Assembly (NCBI GenBank): GCA_036782995.1
Contig: DAIPXZ010000026.1
Span: 1-14,363, forward strand
Direction: 5' to 3'
From: DAIPXZ01 sp036782995
GTDB lineage: Bacteria > Bacillota > Clostridia > Saccharofermentanales > Saccharofermentanaceae
DNA: 14,363 bases
Each line of letters opens with the position of its first letter. The stretch's first letter is position 1. This document shows, in pieces, positions 7,080-13,806 of the stretch. Made by a program: the position numbers and the translations under genes. The notes beneath the pieces are model-generated. The model was not told the origin of the DNA. It did not search any database and saw only the letters and a list, made by a program, of their open reading frames with translations.

Positions 7080-7706
7080 TCACCAATGATTGTTATGAAT
7101 GTGTTTATCTACATCGATCGGTATTTGTTCAATCTGTTTGTAATCAGGTGCCGACCTTCCCATTCCGACGAAGCAAGGCATAAGATAATCATGGGGTATA
7201 CCCAGAACCTCATGAGCATATTCACTTTCATCTCCAAGAGGGATGCGCAAGGTACAAGCATAACCTTCATCAGTAGCCGCTAAGAAAAGATTCTCTATGC
7301 TGCACCATATGGAAGCAAACCCATTCAGATGAGATAAATTATCCGGATGCAAAATATCAGTCTTTTGATTAAGGAGCGGAATGACGACCGCAGATGCATC
7401 AAGCAACATTCGATATTGCTTCGGAATCGCGTCAATATATGCATTTTGTTGACAAGGATCGTTAAGATTCCAAGCACGTAAAACGCACTCTACTTCTTCT
7501 CGAGAAACGCGCATCGGGATATGACTGATGAGCTCCTTTACAACCTCTTTGTCTTGGATAACAATATAATGCCAATCACGCATATGATCATTTGTAGGCG
7601 CTTTCAGTGCCGCCGAAATGACCTTGCGAATGATTTCGTCAGGAATCGGTTCGTCTGAAAAATCACGTATTGTTCTTCTTTTATCAATAACGTCTTGAAA
7701 TTCCAT
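7080..7706 (-). CDS. Nitroreductase family protein
   Basis: A 208-residue protein of the FMN-dependent nitroreductase fold. The N-terminus MEFQDVIDKRRTIRDFSDEPI carries the family RRTIRxF phosphate-binding block, and KAPTNDHMRDWHYIVI (about residues 35-50) is the second FMN-contact region. A late GMGRSAP replaces the usual G-G-P type ending. These enzymes typically use NAD(P)H and FMN to reduce nitro compounds, quinones or enones; the real substrate cannot be told. The start at 7706 is preferred over an in-frame ATG at 7724 because GAGG (7716-7713) serves it and it gives the usual family N-terminus. It lies 34 bases downstream of the DAHP synthase gene on the same strand, so it is probably co-transcribed. 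Confidence 0.85.
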   Translation of the reverse strand: MEFQDVIDKRRTIRDFSDEPIPDEIIRKVISAALKAPTNDHMRDWHYIVIQDKEVVKELISHIPMRVSREEVECVLRAWNLNDPCQQNAYIDAIPKQYRMLLDASAVVIPLLNQKTDILHPDNLSHLNGFASIWCSIENLFLAATDEGYACTLRIPLGDESEYAHEVLGIPHDYLMPCFVGMGRSAPDYKQIEQIPIDVDKHIHNNHW

Positions 7707-7740
7707 AATCAACCTCGTTTCCATGGCATCATGGCATGCG

Positions 7741-8763
7741 TTACACGTTCGGATATGATCTCTTTACGATTGCTGCCATATCTCTTACATCATTAGCGAG
7801 CTGTGTATATGCTTCCGGTGTCAATTGCTGCTGTGCGTCGGAGAGCGCTGCCTTCGGGTTCGGATGGACTTCAACAATCAATCCATCTGCTCCGGCCGCA
7901 ATCGCCGCAAGTGCCAACGGTTCAACATAGGAGGCCTTTCCGGCTGCGTGACTCGGATCAACCATGATTGGCAAGTGTGTCTTGCTCTTTAATACTGGGA
8001 CCGCGCTGATATCCAGCGTGCTTCTTGTCGCCGTCTCAAAAGTACGTATACCGCGCTCGCACATCATGATACGGTAATTCCCCTCACTCAAGATATATTC
8101 GGCAGAACCTAACCACTCATCAATAGTTTCGGCGATACCACGCTTTAACATGCATGGAATACCTGACTTTCCTACCGCAGATAGCAAACGGAAATTCTGC
8201 GCGTTTCTAGCTCCGATTTGGATGACATCGAGGTAATTTGATGCATATTCAATATCATTTTCAGATGTTATTTCACTGATAACTAAAAGCCCATGGCGAT
8301 CTGCAACACGGCGAAGAATCTTCAAGCCTTCTTTCTCCAGACCCTGAAAAGCATATGGCGACGTTCTTGGCTTATAGGCACCGCCGCGCAAGAATTTCGC
8401 GCCGACAGCCTTTACACGTGCAGCAACAGTATCAACCTGTTCTTCACTTTCTACTGCGCAAGGGCCTGCCATCATAACAAGCTCTTTTCCACCGATTGTC
8501 ACATCTTTAACATTAAACGATGTACCTTCTGGACGGAATTGCTTGCTCGCCAATTTATAGGATTCCATAATAGGAACGATTTTTTCTACACCGGAAAGGA
8601 CTTCCAACGAGCCAGGCTCTAATTTTGACTTATCACCGATAACGCCAATAATCAGGCGTTCCGATCCTTCTGACACGTGAGGAGTCAGCTCGTGGCGCTC
8701 CAATGTGTCCAAAATTTCCTTCACTTGTGTTCCCGTTGCTCCGGGACGAACTACAATAATCAT
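7741..8763 (-). CDS. aroF: 3-deoxy-7-phosphoheptulonate (DAHP) synthase
   Basis: A 340-residue enzyme that condenses phosphoenolpyruvate and erythrose 4-phosphate, the first step of the shikimate pathway. Residues 1 to about 70 are a ferredoxin-like N-terminal domain (MIIVVRPGATGTQV...), which in the Thermotoga maritima enzyme mediates Tyr/Phe feedback inhibition. The rest is the TIM barrel. Metal ligands expected from that enzyme align at the same numbers: Cys102 (GPCAVES), His272 (DPSHAAG), Glu298 (VEVHPNP) and Asp309. Phosphate and PEP contacts are in RGGAYKPRTSPYAF (126-139), IGARN (Arg186) and KRG (207-209). The AAGGAAGG site is well placed. The gene follows the M18 aminopeptidase gene and precedes the nitroreductase gene. 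The symbol is generic: this class is named aroF or aroG in different Bacillota. Confidence 0.95.
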   Translation of the reverse strand: MIIVVRPGATGTQVKEILDTLERHELTPHVSEGSERLIIGVIGDKSKLEPGSLEVLSGVEKIVPIMESYKLASKQFRPEGTSFNVKDVTIGGKELVMMAGPCAVESEEQVDTVAARVKAVGAKFLRGGAYKPRTSPYAFQGLEKEGLKILRRVADRHGLLVISEITSENDIEYASNYLDVIQIGARNAQNFRLLSAVGKSGIPCMLKRGIAETIDEWLGSAEYILSEGNYRIMMCERGIRTFETATRSTLDISAVPVLKSKTHLPIMVDPSHAAGKASYVEPLALAAIAAGADGLIVEVHPNPKAALSDAQQQLTPEAYTQLANDVRDMAAIVKRSYPNV

Positions 8764-8779
8764 GTTTTACTTCCTTCCT

Positions 8780-8812
8780 TTTGACTTCATTGAGTCAAAT
8801 GTCAAAATGACA
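8780..8812. promoter_or_regulatory. Two adjacent dyads in the DAHP synthase leader
   Basis: TTTGACT and AGTCAAA (8780-8786 and 8793-8799) form a 7-6-7 inverted repeat. Immediately next to it, TGTCA-AAA-TGACA (8800-8812) forms a 5-3-5 dyad, so four TGAC/GTCA half-sites lie in 33 bases. They sit 17 to 49 bases upstream of the DAHP synthase ATG. They may be protein-binding sites, or the first dyad may fold as an RNA hairpin just ahead of the ribosome site. Function is inferred. Confidence 0.45.
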
Positions 8813-8837
8813 ATTCTACCATGCTACAAAACTGAGT

Positions 8838-10298
8838 TTAGTCCATATTCTCTATAAACGCCTTATAGGCGAGATAGGTAAAGTAAAGATCGATTTTGCT
8901 TACAACCTCATAAGGGGCATGCATCGACAAAACCGGTACGCCGCAATCGATGACTTCCATACCGAGCTTGGCAAGATACGCAGAAATTGTTCCGCCGCCG
9001 CCGGCATCAACCTTACCGAGCTCACCGGTTTGCCACGGAATGTTATTTTCTTGAAAGACGCGTATTATTTTGGCAAAGAATTCGCTGTTGGCGTCACTGG
9101 CGCCAGATTTACCACGTGAACCGGTATATTTTTCCATCTTAATACCCTTGGATAGATATGCCGTATTATTGCGATCGGATACACTGGCGAACTTTGGATC
9201 ATAGGCATTTGACACGTCAGCCGAGAGCATCTTTGTATTTGCAATTGTTTTGCGATACAACAGCTCATCATAGAAACCGTTCACTTTGACAAAAACTTCA
9301 ACCAAGAAATTCTCATAAAGGCGAGATTGTGCGCCCGAGTTGCCGTAGCTTCCAATTTCTTCTTTATCCGAAAGCATACAAATGACCGTGTGTTTCGGAC
9401 TTTCCTGTGCAAAAATGGACATTAATGCGGGATATGCGCAAACCTTATCATCATGTCCGTAGCCAGCAATAAAAGCACGGTCAAAGCCAACATCTCTAGA
9501 TTTGAATGCTGGTACGACTTCAAGCTCCGCACTAACAAAATCCTTTTCCGTAATTCCATACTCTTCATTTAGCAACGAAAGGATATTCAGCTTTACGGCA
9601 TCTGAATCATCACAATCTTTCATTGGTTTACCACCAATCAATAACTGTAAATCTTCACCCTTCACGAATTCGGAGGCCGTCTTTTTCATTTGTTCTTGTC
9701 CGAGGTGTGGTAATAAATCCGTGATATAGAATATCGGATCATCGTCGTTTTCGCCAATGCAAATGGAAACCGTGGAACCATCTTTTCTGACGATAACACC
9801 ATGAATCGCAAGCGGAATCGTCATCCATTGGTATTTTTTGATGCCACCATAGTAGTGCGTTTTGAAAAAGCACAAATCAGAGTCTTCATAGATTGGATTT
9901 GGTTTCAAATCTAAGCGAGGCGAATCAATATGTGCACCCAGAATATGCATGCCTGAAGAAATATCTTCTTTACCGATAACCGCGAGCATCAGTCCTTTTC
10001 CTTTGATGGATTGGTAGACCTTTTGACCGGGCACTAAAGTCTTTACTTGTTCAACATCTTGATATCCAAGCGAAACGGCGGCTTCTATCGCATTGATTAC
10101 GAATTCACGTTCAGTCTTCGACGAATCAATAAATGCTTTGTATTCTTCGGCAAACTCGTGTGTATGAACGAAATCATCCTCTGATCGGTTTTCCCACAAA
10201 TTCGGATACTCTGCAATAAGGTTACTATATGAAGTCTTACGCTTACGCGATTTTGACTTGGATTCGAGCTTGCTATTTTTACTCAACTCTTTAGCCAT
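8838..10298 (-). CDS. M18 family aminopeptidase
   Basis: A 486-residue zinc aminopeptidase of family M18 (aspartyl aminopeptidase/aminopeptidase I), a cytoplasmic enzyme that removes N-terminal residues, often acidic ones, from peptides. The dinuclear metal and catalytic residues are visible: His123 and Asp125 (GAHIDSPRLDL), Asp283 or Asp284 (GYGHDDKVCAY), Glu313 and Glu314 (DKEEIGS), Asp361 (SADVSNAYDP) and His460 (LSMHAPYEV). The first 22 residues are a Lys/Ser-rich hydrophilic extension, not a signal peptide. A GGAG site lies upstream of the ATG. It is the first gene of the minus-strand group with DAHP synthase and nitroreductase (74 bases to the next start) and is divergent from the histidinol phosphatase gene. 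Substrate preference is not visible. Confidence 0.93.
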   Translation of the reverse strand: MAKELSKNSKLESKSKSRKRKTSYSNLIAEYPNLWENRSEDDFVHTHEFAEEYKAFIDSSKTEREFVINAIEAAVSLGYQDVEQVKTLVPGQKVYQSIKGKGLMLAVIGKEDISSGMHILGAHIDSPRLDLKPNPIYEDSDLCFFKTHYYGGIKKYQWMTIPLAIHGVIVRKDGSTVSICIGENDDDPIFYITDLLPHLGQEQMKKTASEFVKGEDLQLLIGGKPMKDCDDSDAVKLNILSLLNEEYGITEKDFVSAELEVVPAFKSRDVGFDRAFIAGYGHDDKVCAYPALMSIFAQESPKHTVICMLSDKEEIGSYGNSGAQSRLYENFLVEVFVKVNGFYDELLYRKTIANTKMLSADVSNAYDPKFASVSDRNNTAYLSKGIKMEKYTGSRGKSGASDANSEFFAKIIRVFQENNIPWQTGELGKVDAGGGGTISAYLAKLGMEVIDCGVPVLSMHAPYEVVSKIDLYFTYLAYKAFIENMD

Positions 10299-10411
10299 TC
10301 TATGTGTCTCCTATTCTTCTTTCGAAATAATTCGATAAGCAAAATCTACTCAACTATGATACCATAAATACAATATTTCAATTAACAAATTGATGGATGG
10401 GGAACAAATCA

Positions 10412-11236
10412 ATGTTAACAGACGGACACAATCACACTAAACGCTTTAGTTCTGATGCGAAGATGAGTGCATACGAATTAATCGACATCGCACGCAAATC
10501 TGGCTCAAACGGCATTGCAATTACGGAACACTACGAAGGAGATTATCCACACGATATCCCCGAACCGCAAATATTCGATCTGATGCAATATCAAACAGAG
10601 TTTGTGAAATGGAAAAATCACGCCATGTCGCTCCCACTTCGAATGGGCATTGAGCTAGGATACCAGCCACACTTAGTCAAAAAATATGACGAGATGATTT
10701 CTGCATATCCTTTTGATACCGTAATATTGTCGAATCACCTTTTTGATGGAAACGATCCATACTTTGTAAAGGACTGTTATCAATTGCCCAAGATCGATCT
10801 TCATCGTCAATATATTGATTCTCTCGCTGAAATGGTAGAGGCTTCGTATAATTTCGACGTTCTTGGTCATTACGACTATATCGTTCGATACAATAAATCG
10901 CCAAACCCAGAAATGACATACGAAGACTGTCCAAAGAGCTTCGATCGTCTATTTGAGGCATTGATTGCCAAGAATAAGTCTCTTGAAATCAATACTCGCA
11001 CCATTTCCAAATTGAAAATGAAGGGCTGTGTGAATTGTTTTCCGGACAAGGTTATTCTTGAACGATATTTTGCCATGGGCGGTCGATTGATATCGCTCGG
11101 TTCAGATTCTCATGACATCGACACTTTGGGGGATCATTTCAAAGCCGTTGCTGACTATCTCATTACATTCGGGTTTACTGAAAACAGTTACTATGTCAAT
11201 CGACAAAGGCAGTCAGAATCTCTTTTTGATGCCTAA
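10412..11236 (+). CDS. hisK: Histidinol-phosphatase, PHP family (HisK type)
   Basis: A 274-residue PHP-domain phosphatase that likely converts histidinol phosphate to histidinol in histidine synthesis. Metal-binding motifs run in the expected order: His6 and His8 (DGHNH), Glu39/His40 (ITEHYEG), Glu81 (GIELGY), His109 (LSNHLFDG), His153 and Asp155 (LGHYDY), Glu192 and Asp232/His234 (GSDSHD). The LTDxHxH opening and the ILSNH and LGHYDY blocks favour HisK/HisJ over polymerase-type PHP domains. The start at 10412 is chosen: GGGGA precedes it and the protein begins MLTDGHNH as in the family, while an ATG at 10397 adds five residues and has no ribosome site. No other his genes are nearby, common for this enzyme in Bacillota. 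Other PHP phosphoesterase activity cannot be excluded. Confidence 0.85.
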   Translation: MLTDGHNHTKRFSSDAKMSAYELIDIARKSGSNGIAITEHYEGDYPHDIPEPQIFDLMQYQTEFVKWKNHAMSLPLRMGIELGYQPHLVKKYDEMISAYPFDTVILSNHLFDGNDPYFVKDCYQLPKIDLHRQYIDSLAEMVEASYNFDVLGHYDYIVRYNKSPNPEMTYEDCPKSFDRLFEALIAKNKSLEINTRTISKLKMKGCVNCFPDKVILERYFAMGGRLISLGSDSHDIDTLGDHFKAVADYLITFGFTENSYYVNRQRQSESLFDA

Positions 11237-11263
11237 CGAAAAAGATTATCAAATGATAAAGCA

Positions 11264-11298
11264 ACAAAAAAGGAGCGATTTCGCTCCTTTCCTTTTTA
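11264..11298. terminator. Bidirectional terminator between hisK and the lipoprotein gene
   Basis: A ten-pair inverted repeat (11269-11278 with 11281-11290; AAAGGAGCGA/TCGCTCCTTT, realistic loop ATTT) is followed by CCTTTTTATT on the plus strand and by a T run on the minus strand, so it fits the ends of both convergent genes. Confidence 0.88.
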
Positions 11299-11314
11299 TT
11301 GATTGATTAATGAA

Positions 11315-11881
11315 TTATTCCGCATCTGCACCTTGCATGTTAAATACACACCAGCGATTATCAAACTTATAAACGATAAGAATAACGTCTTGATATCGGT
11401 CTTCATCATTGTAAGTACAGAAAACGCGAACATTACAAAGCGTTATGTCCGAAATGGATGACTGCGGTTGATCAATATCCAGTGCAATATTCAACATGGC
11501 ATTTTCCAGTTCTTCATCAGACACTGTTTCTGAATATACTTGCGTTTCCGTTACTCTCGTTCCACTGTACACGATTCCCTGTTCGTCCAATGACGATTTC
11601 ATGGATTCACTCCAAGTCTTCAATGCCTCGGAAGTTCCTTCAATATCCGTACCATATGAATCTGGATAACATGAACGTAAAAGATCATAATCACCGATAT
11701 ATGCTGCTTCCGCATAGACGCGAGCAACATTTTCAGCAGACTTAAATCTATCTGCCTCTGCAATCGCCTTGTCAGGCTTATTTGTTGAGCAAGCTGCGAA
11801 TGAAAGAAGGAACGATATTAGAACAAGAATTGCCGTTATTCTCGAAAATGATCTTGTTTTTCTTTTGTCAGTCAGATGCAT
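11315..11881 (-). CDS. Putative lipoprotein
   Basis: A 188-residue protein with a basic N-terminus (residues 6-14), a hydrophobic segment (about 15-27) and a lipobox SFAAC with Cys31, so it is predicted to be lipidated and surface-anchored. Residues about 45-75 (SAENVARVYAEAAYIGDYDLLRSCYPDSY) look like the helical start of an NTF2-like/SnoaL-type small domain, and the C-terminal half alternates beta-like segments ending in VILIVYKFDNRWCVFNM. This resemblance is an impression, not a match. An AAGGAGA site lies eight bases before the ATG. It starts 63 bases after the iscU stop on the same strand and may be read from that transcript. No function is assigned. Confidence 0.75.
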   Translation of the reverse strand: MHLTDKRKTRSFSRITAILVLISFLLSFAACSTNKPDKAIAEADRFKSAENVARVYAEAAYIGDYDLLRSCYPDSYGTDIEGTSEALKTWSESMKSSLDEQGIVYSGTRVTETQVYSETVSDEELENAMLNIALDIDQPQSSISDITLCNVRVFCTYNDEDRYQDVILIVYKFDNRWCVFNMQGADAE

Positions 11882-11944
11882 GCTTTGTCTCTCCTTAAAT
11901 TGTTTGCTTATACAAAAGCAAATCGTTTGTCACGAATCATCGAT

Positions 11945-12385
11945 TCATTGTTCATCTACGGCATGCTCATCTTCATCCAAGACATCAAAATACTTCTTTT
12001 TGTCTTCTGGAATGCCGCCATGCGCTTCAAAATATTCCTTGAATGCAGCTTTTACCGCTTGCTCAGCTAGAAGCGAGCAATGCATCTTTACCGGAGGAAG
12101 TCCGTCAAGGGCTTCTGCGACAGCCTTGTTGGTTAATTCCAAAGCTTCGTCAATGGTTTTCCCTTTAATCATTTCGGTGGCCATGCTCGATGTCGCAATG
12201 GCACTTCCACATCCAAACGTCTTAAACTTTACATCAGAAACAACATCTCCGTCAATCTTTAAAAAGATTTTCATTATATCTCCGCACTTCGGATTTCCTA
12301 CAGTACCCGTTGCAGATGCATCTTCAATTTCACCAACATTTCTCGGGTGCATGAAATGGTCCATGACCTTATCACTATACAACAT
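11945..12385 (-). CDS. iscU: Fe-S cluster assembly scaffold, IscU/NifU-N type
   Basis: A 146-residue scaffold on which Fe-S clusters form from iron and sulfur delivered by the cysteine desulfurase. The three cluster ligands are Cys34 (GNPKCGD, with the conserved Asp36), Cys59 (FGCGSA) and Cys103 (VKMHCSLLAE). Cys59-Cys103 spacing is 44, as in IscU, and the zinc-site insertion of SufU is absent. LPPVK (96-100), the HscA-chaperone recognition motif of IscU proteins, is kept. The C-terminus is a charged tail rich in Asp, Glu and Lys. The start at 12385 is chosen because it gives the usual MxYSDKVMDHF opening and is served by GGGAGG inside the end of nifS; an upstream in-frame ATG lies within the nifS coding end. 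Only two bases separate the nifS stop from this ATG, so the two are translationally linked. Confidence 0.94.
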   Translation of the reverse strand: MLYSDKVMDHFMHPRNVGEIEDASATGTVGNPKCGDIMKIFLKIDGDVVSDVKFKTFGCGSAIATSSMATEMIKGKTIDEALELTNKAVAEALDGLPPVKMHCSLLAEQAVKAAFKEYFEAHGGIPEDKKKYFDVLDEDEHAVDEQ

Positions 12386-12387
12386 AA

Positions 12388-13626
12388 TTAGCATCCTCCC
12401 TTTTTGTGGCAACAAGCACATGTACTGCTGTTGCATTCATTCGTATTGTTCTTGAAGTCATCATAAAGTGGCGACATATCACGCAACCTTTGCACGATTT
12501 TTTCCAGAGAAGGAACAATGGATAACACTTCTTCTTTCGTATTCATTTTACCGATGGATACGCGAAGTGAACCATGTGCGATTTCATGTGGAAGTCCGAT
12601 AGCCAATAGAACGTGTGACGGATCCAAAGAACCTGAGGTGCATGCCGATCCACTCGAGCAAGCAAAGCCATCATAGTCGAGTAAGAGCAAGAGAGATTCT
12701 CCCTCTATAAAGCGAAATGAAAAATTTGCATTACCGGGAAGTCTCTTTATCGGATGTCCGTTCAAACGCGTGTGTGGAATCTTCTCTAATACTTCTCTTA
12801 TCAACGTATCGCGTATATCGGAAAGGATAGCAATGTTTGAATCCATCTCTTCACAAGCAAGCTCAAGTGCTTTGGCAAGGCCAATGATATATGGCAAATT
12901 CTCTGTACCTGCACGACGTCTTCTTTCTTGGGCACCTCCGTCAATCAAATTGGCAATGGTAAGCCCCTTTCGAATGTAGAGCACACCGATGCCCTTCGGA
13001 GCATTTATTTTATGTCCAGATAGAGAAAGCATATCGACACCTAGTTCTTTTACATTGACCGGAATGGTTCCGACGGCTTGAACAGCATCGGTATGGAAAA
13101 GCACACCATGCTTTTTCGCAATTGCACAAAGCTCCTGAATCGGCTCAATTGTACCGATTTCATTATTCGCCATCATGATAGTAACAAGGGCCGTATCATT
13201 TCTTATGGCTTTTTCCAAATCATCTGGATTTACTAGCCCATATTCATCAACGGGTAAATAGGTAATTTCAAAGCCTTCCTTTTCCAACGCCTTACAGCTA
13301 TGCAAAATGGCATGATGCTCAATTACCGATGTAATAATGTGTTTCTTTTTCTCTTGAAACTTCTTTGCAACACCCTTAATTGCCCAGTTATCGGATTCTG
13401 AACCGCATGATGTAAAGAATATCTCGTCTGGCATAGCACCCAATGATTTCGCAATCGATTCACGGGCTTCCTCCAGTCGTTTCTTAGCAGTCTGACCTTC
13501 TTTATATATGGACGATGCGTTGCCGTAGTCTTCTGTAAAGGCAGACATCATCGCATCGATAACCTCAGAACGAACCTTCGTCGTTGCCGCATTATCTAAA
13601 TACACACGTTTTTGTTCATTACCCAT
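12388..13626 (-). CDS. nifS: Cysteine desulfurase with Cys-rich C-terminal tail
   Basis: A 412-residue PLP enzyme that takes sulfur from cysteine as a persulfide for Fe-S assembly (NifS/IscS, class I). PLP contacts are His104 or His105 (VIEHHAIL), Asp180 (FHTDAVQA), Gln183 and Schiff-base Lys206 (SLSGHK). The persulfide Cys329 lies in the SSGSACTSGS loop. After the normal end (about residue 390) comes an unusual tail with Cys at 398, 403, 405, 406 and 412 and a His at 407 (pattern C-x4-C-x-C-C-H-x4-C). The start at 13626 is preferred since AGGAG ends eight bases before it; an ATG six bases further upstream (13632) is too close to that site but possible. The partner iscU gene follows two bases later. 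IscS would be an equally fair name. Confidence 0.94.
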   Translation of the reverse strand: MGNEQKRVYLDNAATTKVRSEVIDAMMSAFTEDYGNASSIYKEGQTAKKRLEEARESIAKSLGAMPDEIFFTSCGSESDNWAIKGVAKKFQEKKKHIITSVIEHHAILHSCKALEKEGFEITYLPVDEYGLVNPDDLEKAIRNDTALVTIMMANNEIGTIEPIQELCAIAKKHGVLFHTDAVQAVGTIPVNVKELGVDMLSLSGHKINAPKGIGVLYIRKGLTIANLIDGGAQERRRRAGTENLPYIIGLAKALELACEEMDSNIAILSDIRDTLIREVLEKIPHTRLNGHPIKRLPGNANFSFRFIEGESLLLLLDYDGFACSSGSACTSGSLDPSHVLLAIGLPHEIAHGSLRVSIGKMNTKEEVLSIVPSLEKIVQRLRDMSPLYDDFKNNTNECNSSTCACCHKKGGC

Positions 13627-13694
13627 TTTCATCGCTCCTCGGTATTACTTTTCTTACTAACATTGATACTTTATGAGAAAGATCGCACGCATGG

Positions 13695-13710
13695 CGTAAC
13701 AGTTGTTACG
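13695..13710. promoter_or_regulatory. 16-base dyad in the nifS-iscU leader, operator candidate
   Basis: CGTAAC-AACT-GTTACG (minus strand) is a perfect 6-4-6 inverted repeat placed just downstream of the candidate nifS promoter -10, where a bound repressor would block transcription. The regulator is not in the window and I do not match the site to a known one. Confidence 0.5.
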
Positions 13711-13718
13711 GTTTGATT

Positions 13719-13747
13719 TATATACGCGTTATTCGTCATTTTCACAA
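13719..13747 (-). promoter_or_regulatory. Candidate nifS-iscU promoter
   Basis: On the minus strand, TTGTGA (13747-13742) and TATATA (13724-13719) are separated by 17 bases, each matching the consensus at four of six positions. The predicted leader to nifS is about 85-90 bases and contains the dyad. Confidence 0.45.
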
Positions 13748-13766
13748 AAATAAATGCACAAAATAG

Positions 13767-13791
13767 AAGCCGTCTACGGAATAGGCGGCTT
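13767..13791 (-). terminator. Terminator-like hairpin after rarA
   Basis: A ten-pair stem with one mismatch (13791-13782 with 13776-13767) and a five-base loop is followed on the minus strand by CTATTTTG. It lies 15 bases after the rarA stop and ahead of the nifS promoter. The T tract is moderate. Confidence 0.6.
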
Positions 13792-13806
13792 GAGTTTCTT
13801 GAAGAA

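Noticed and set aside
10299..10411. Promoters in the divergent gap between the aminopeptidase and hisK genes
   Set aside because: TATGAT near 10355 and a TCGAA/TTCGA dyad near 10321 are visible, but no -35 box at proper spacing was convincing on either strand.
11769..12455. Plus-strand open frame of 228 codons
   Set aside because: It lies antisense to iscU and the lipoprotein gene, whose protein motifs are clear; its product has no recognisable family pattern and no convincing ribosome site.
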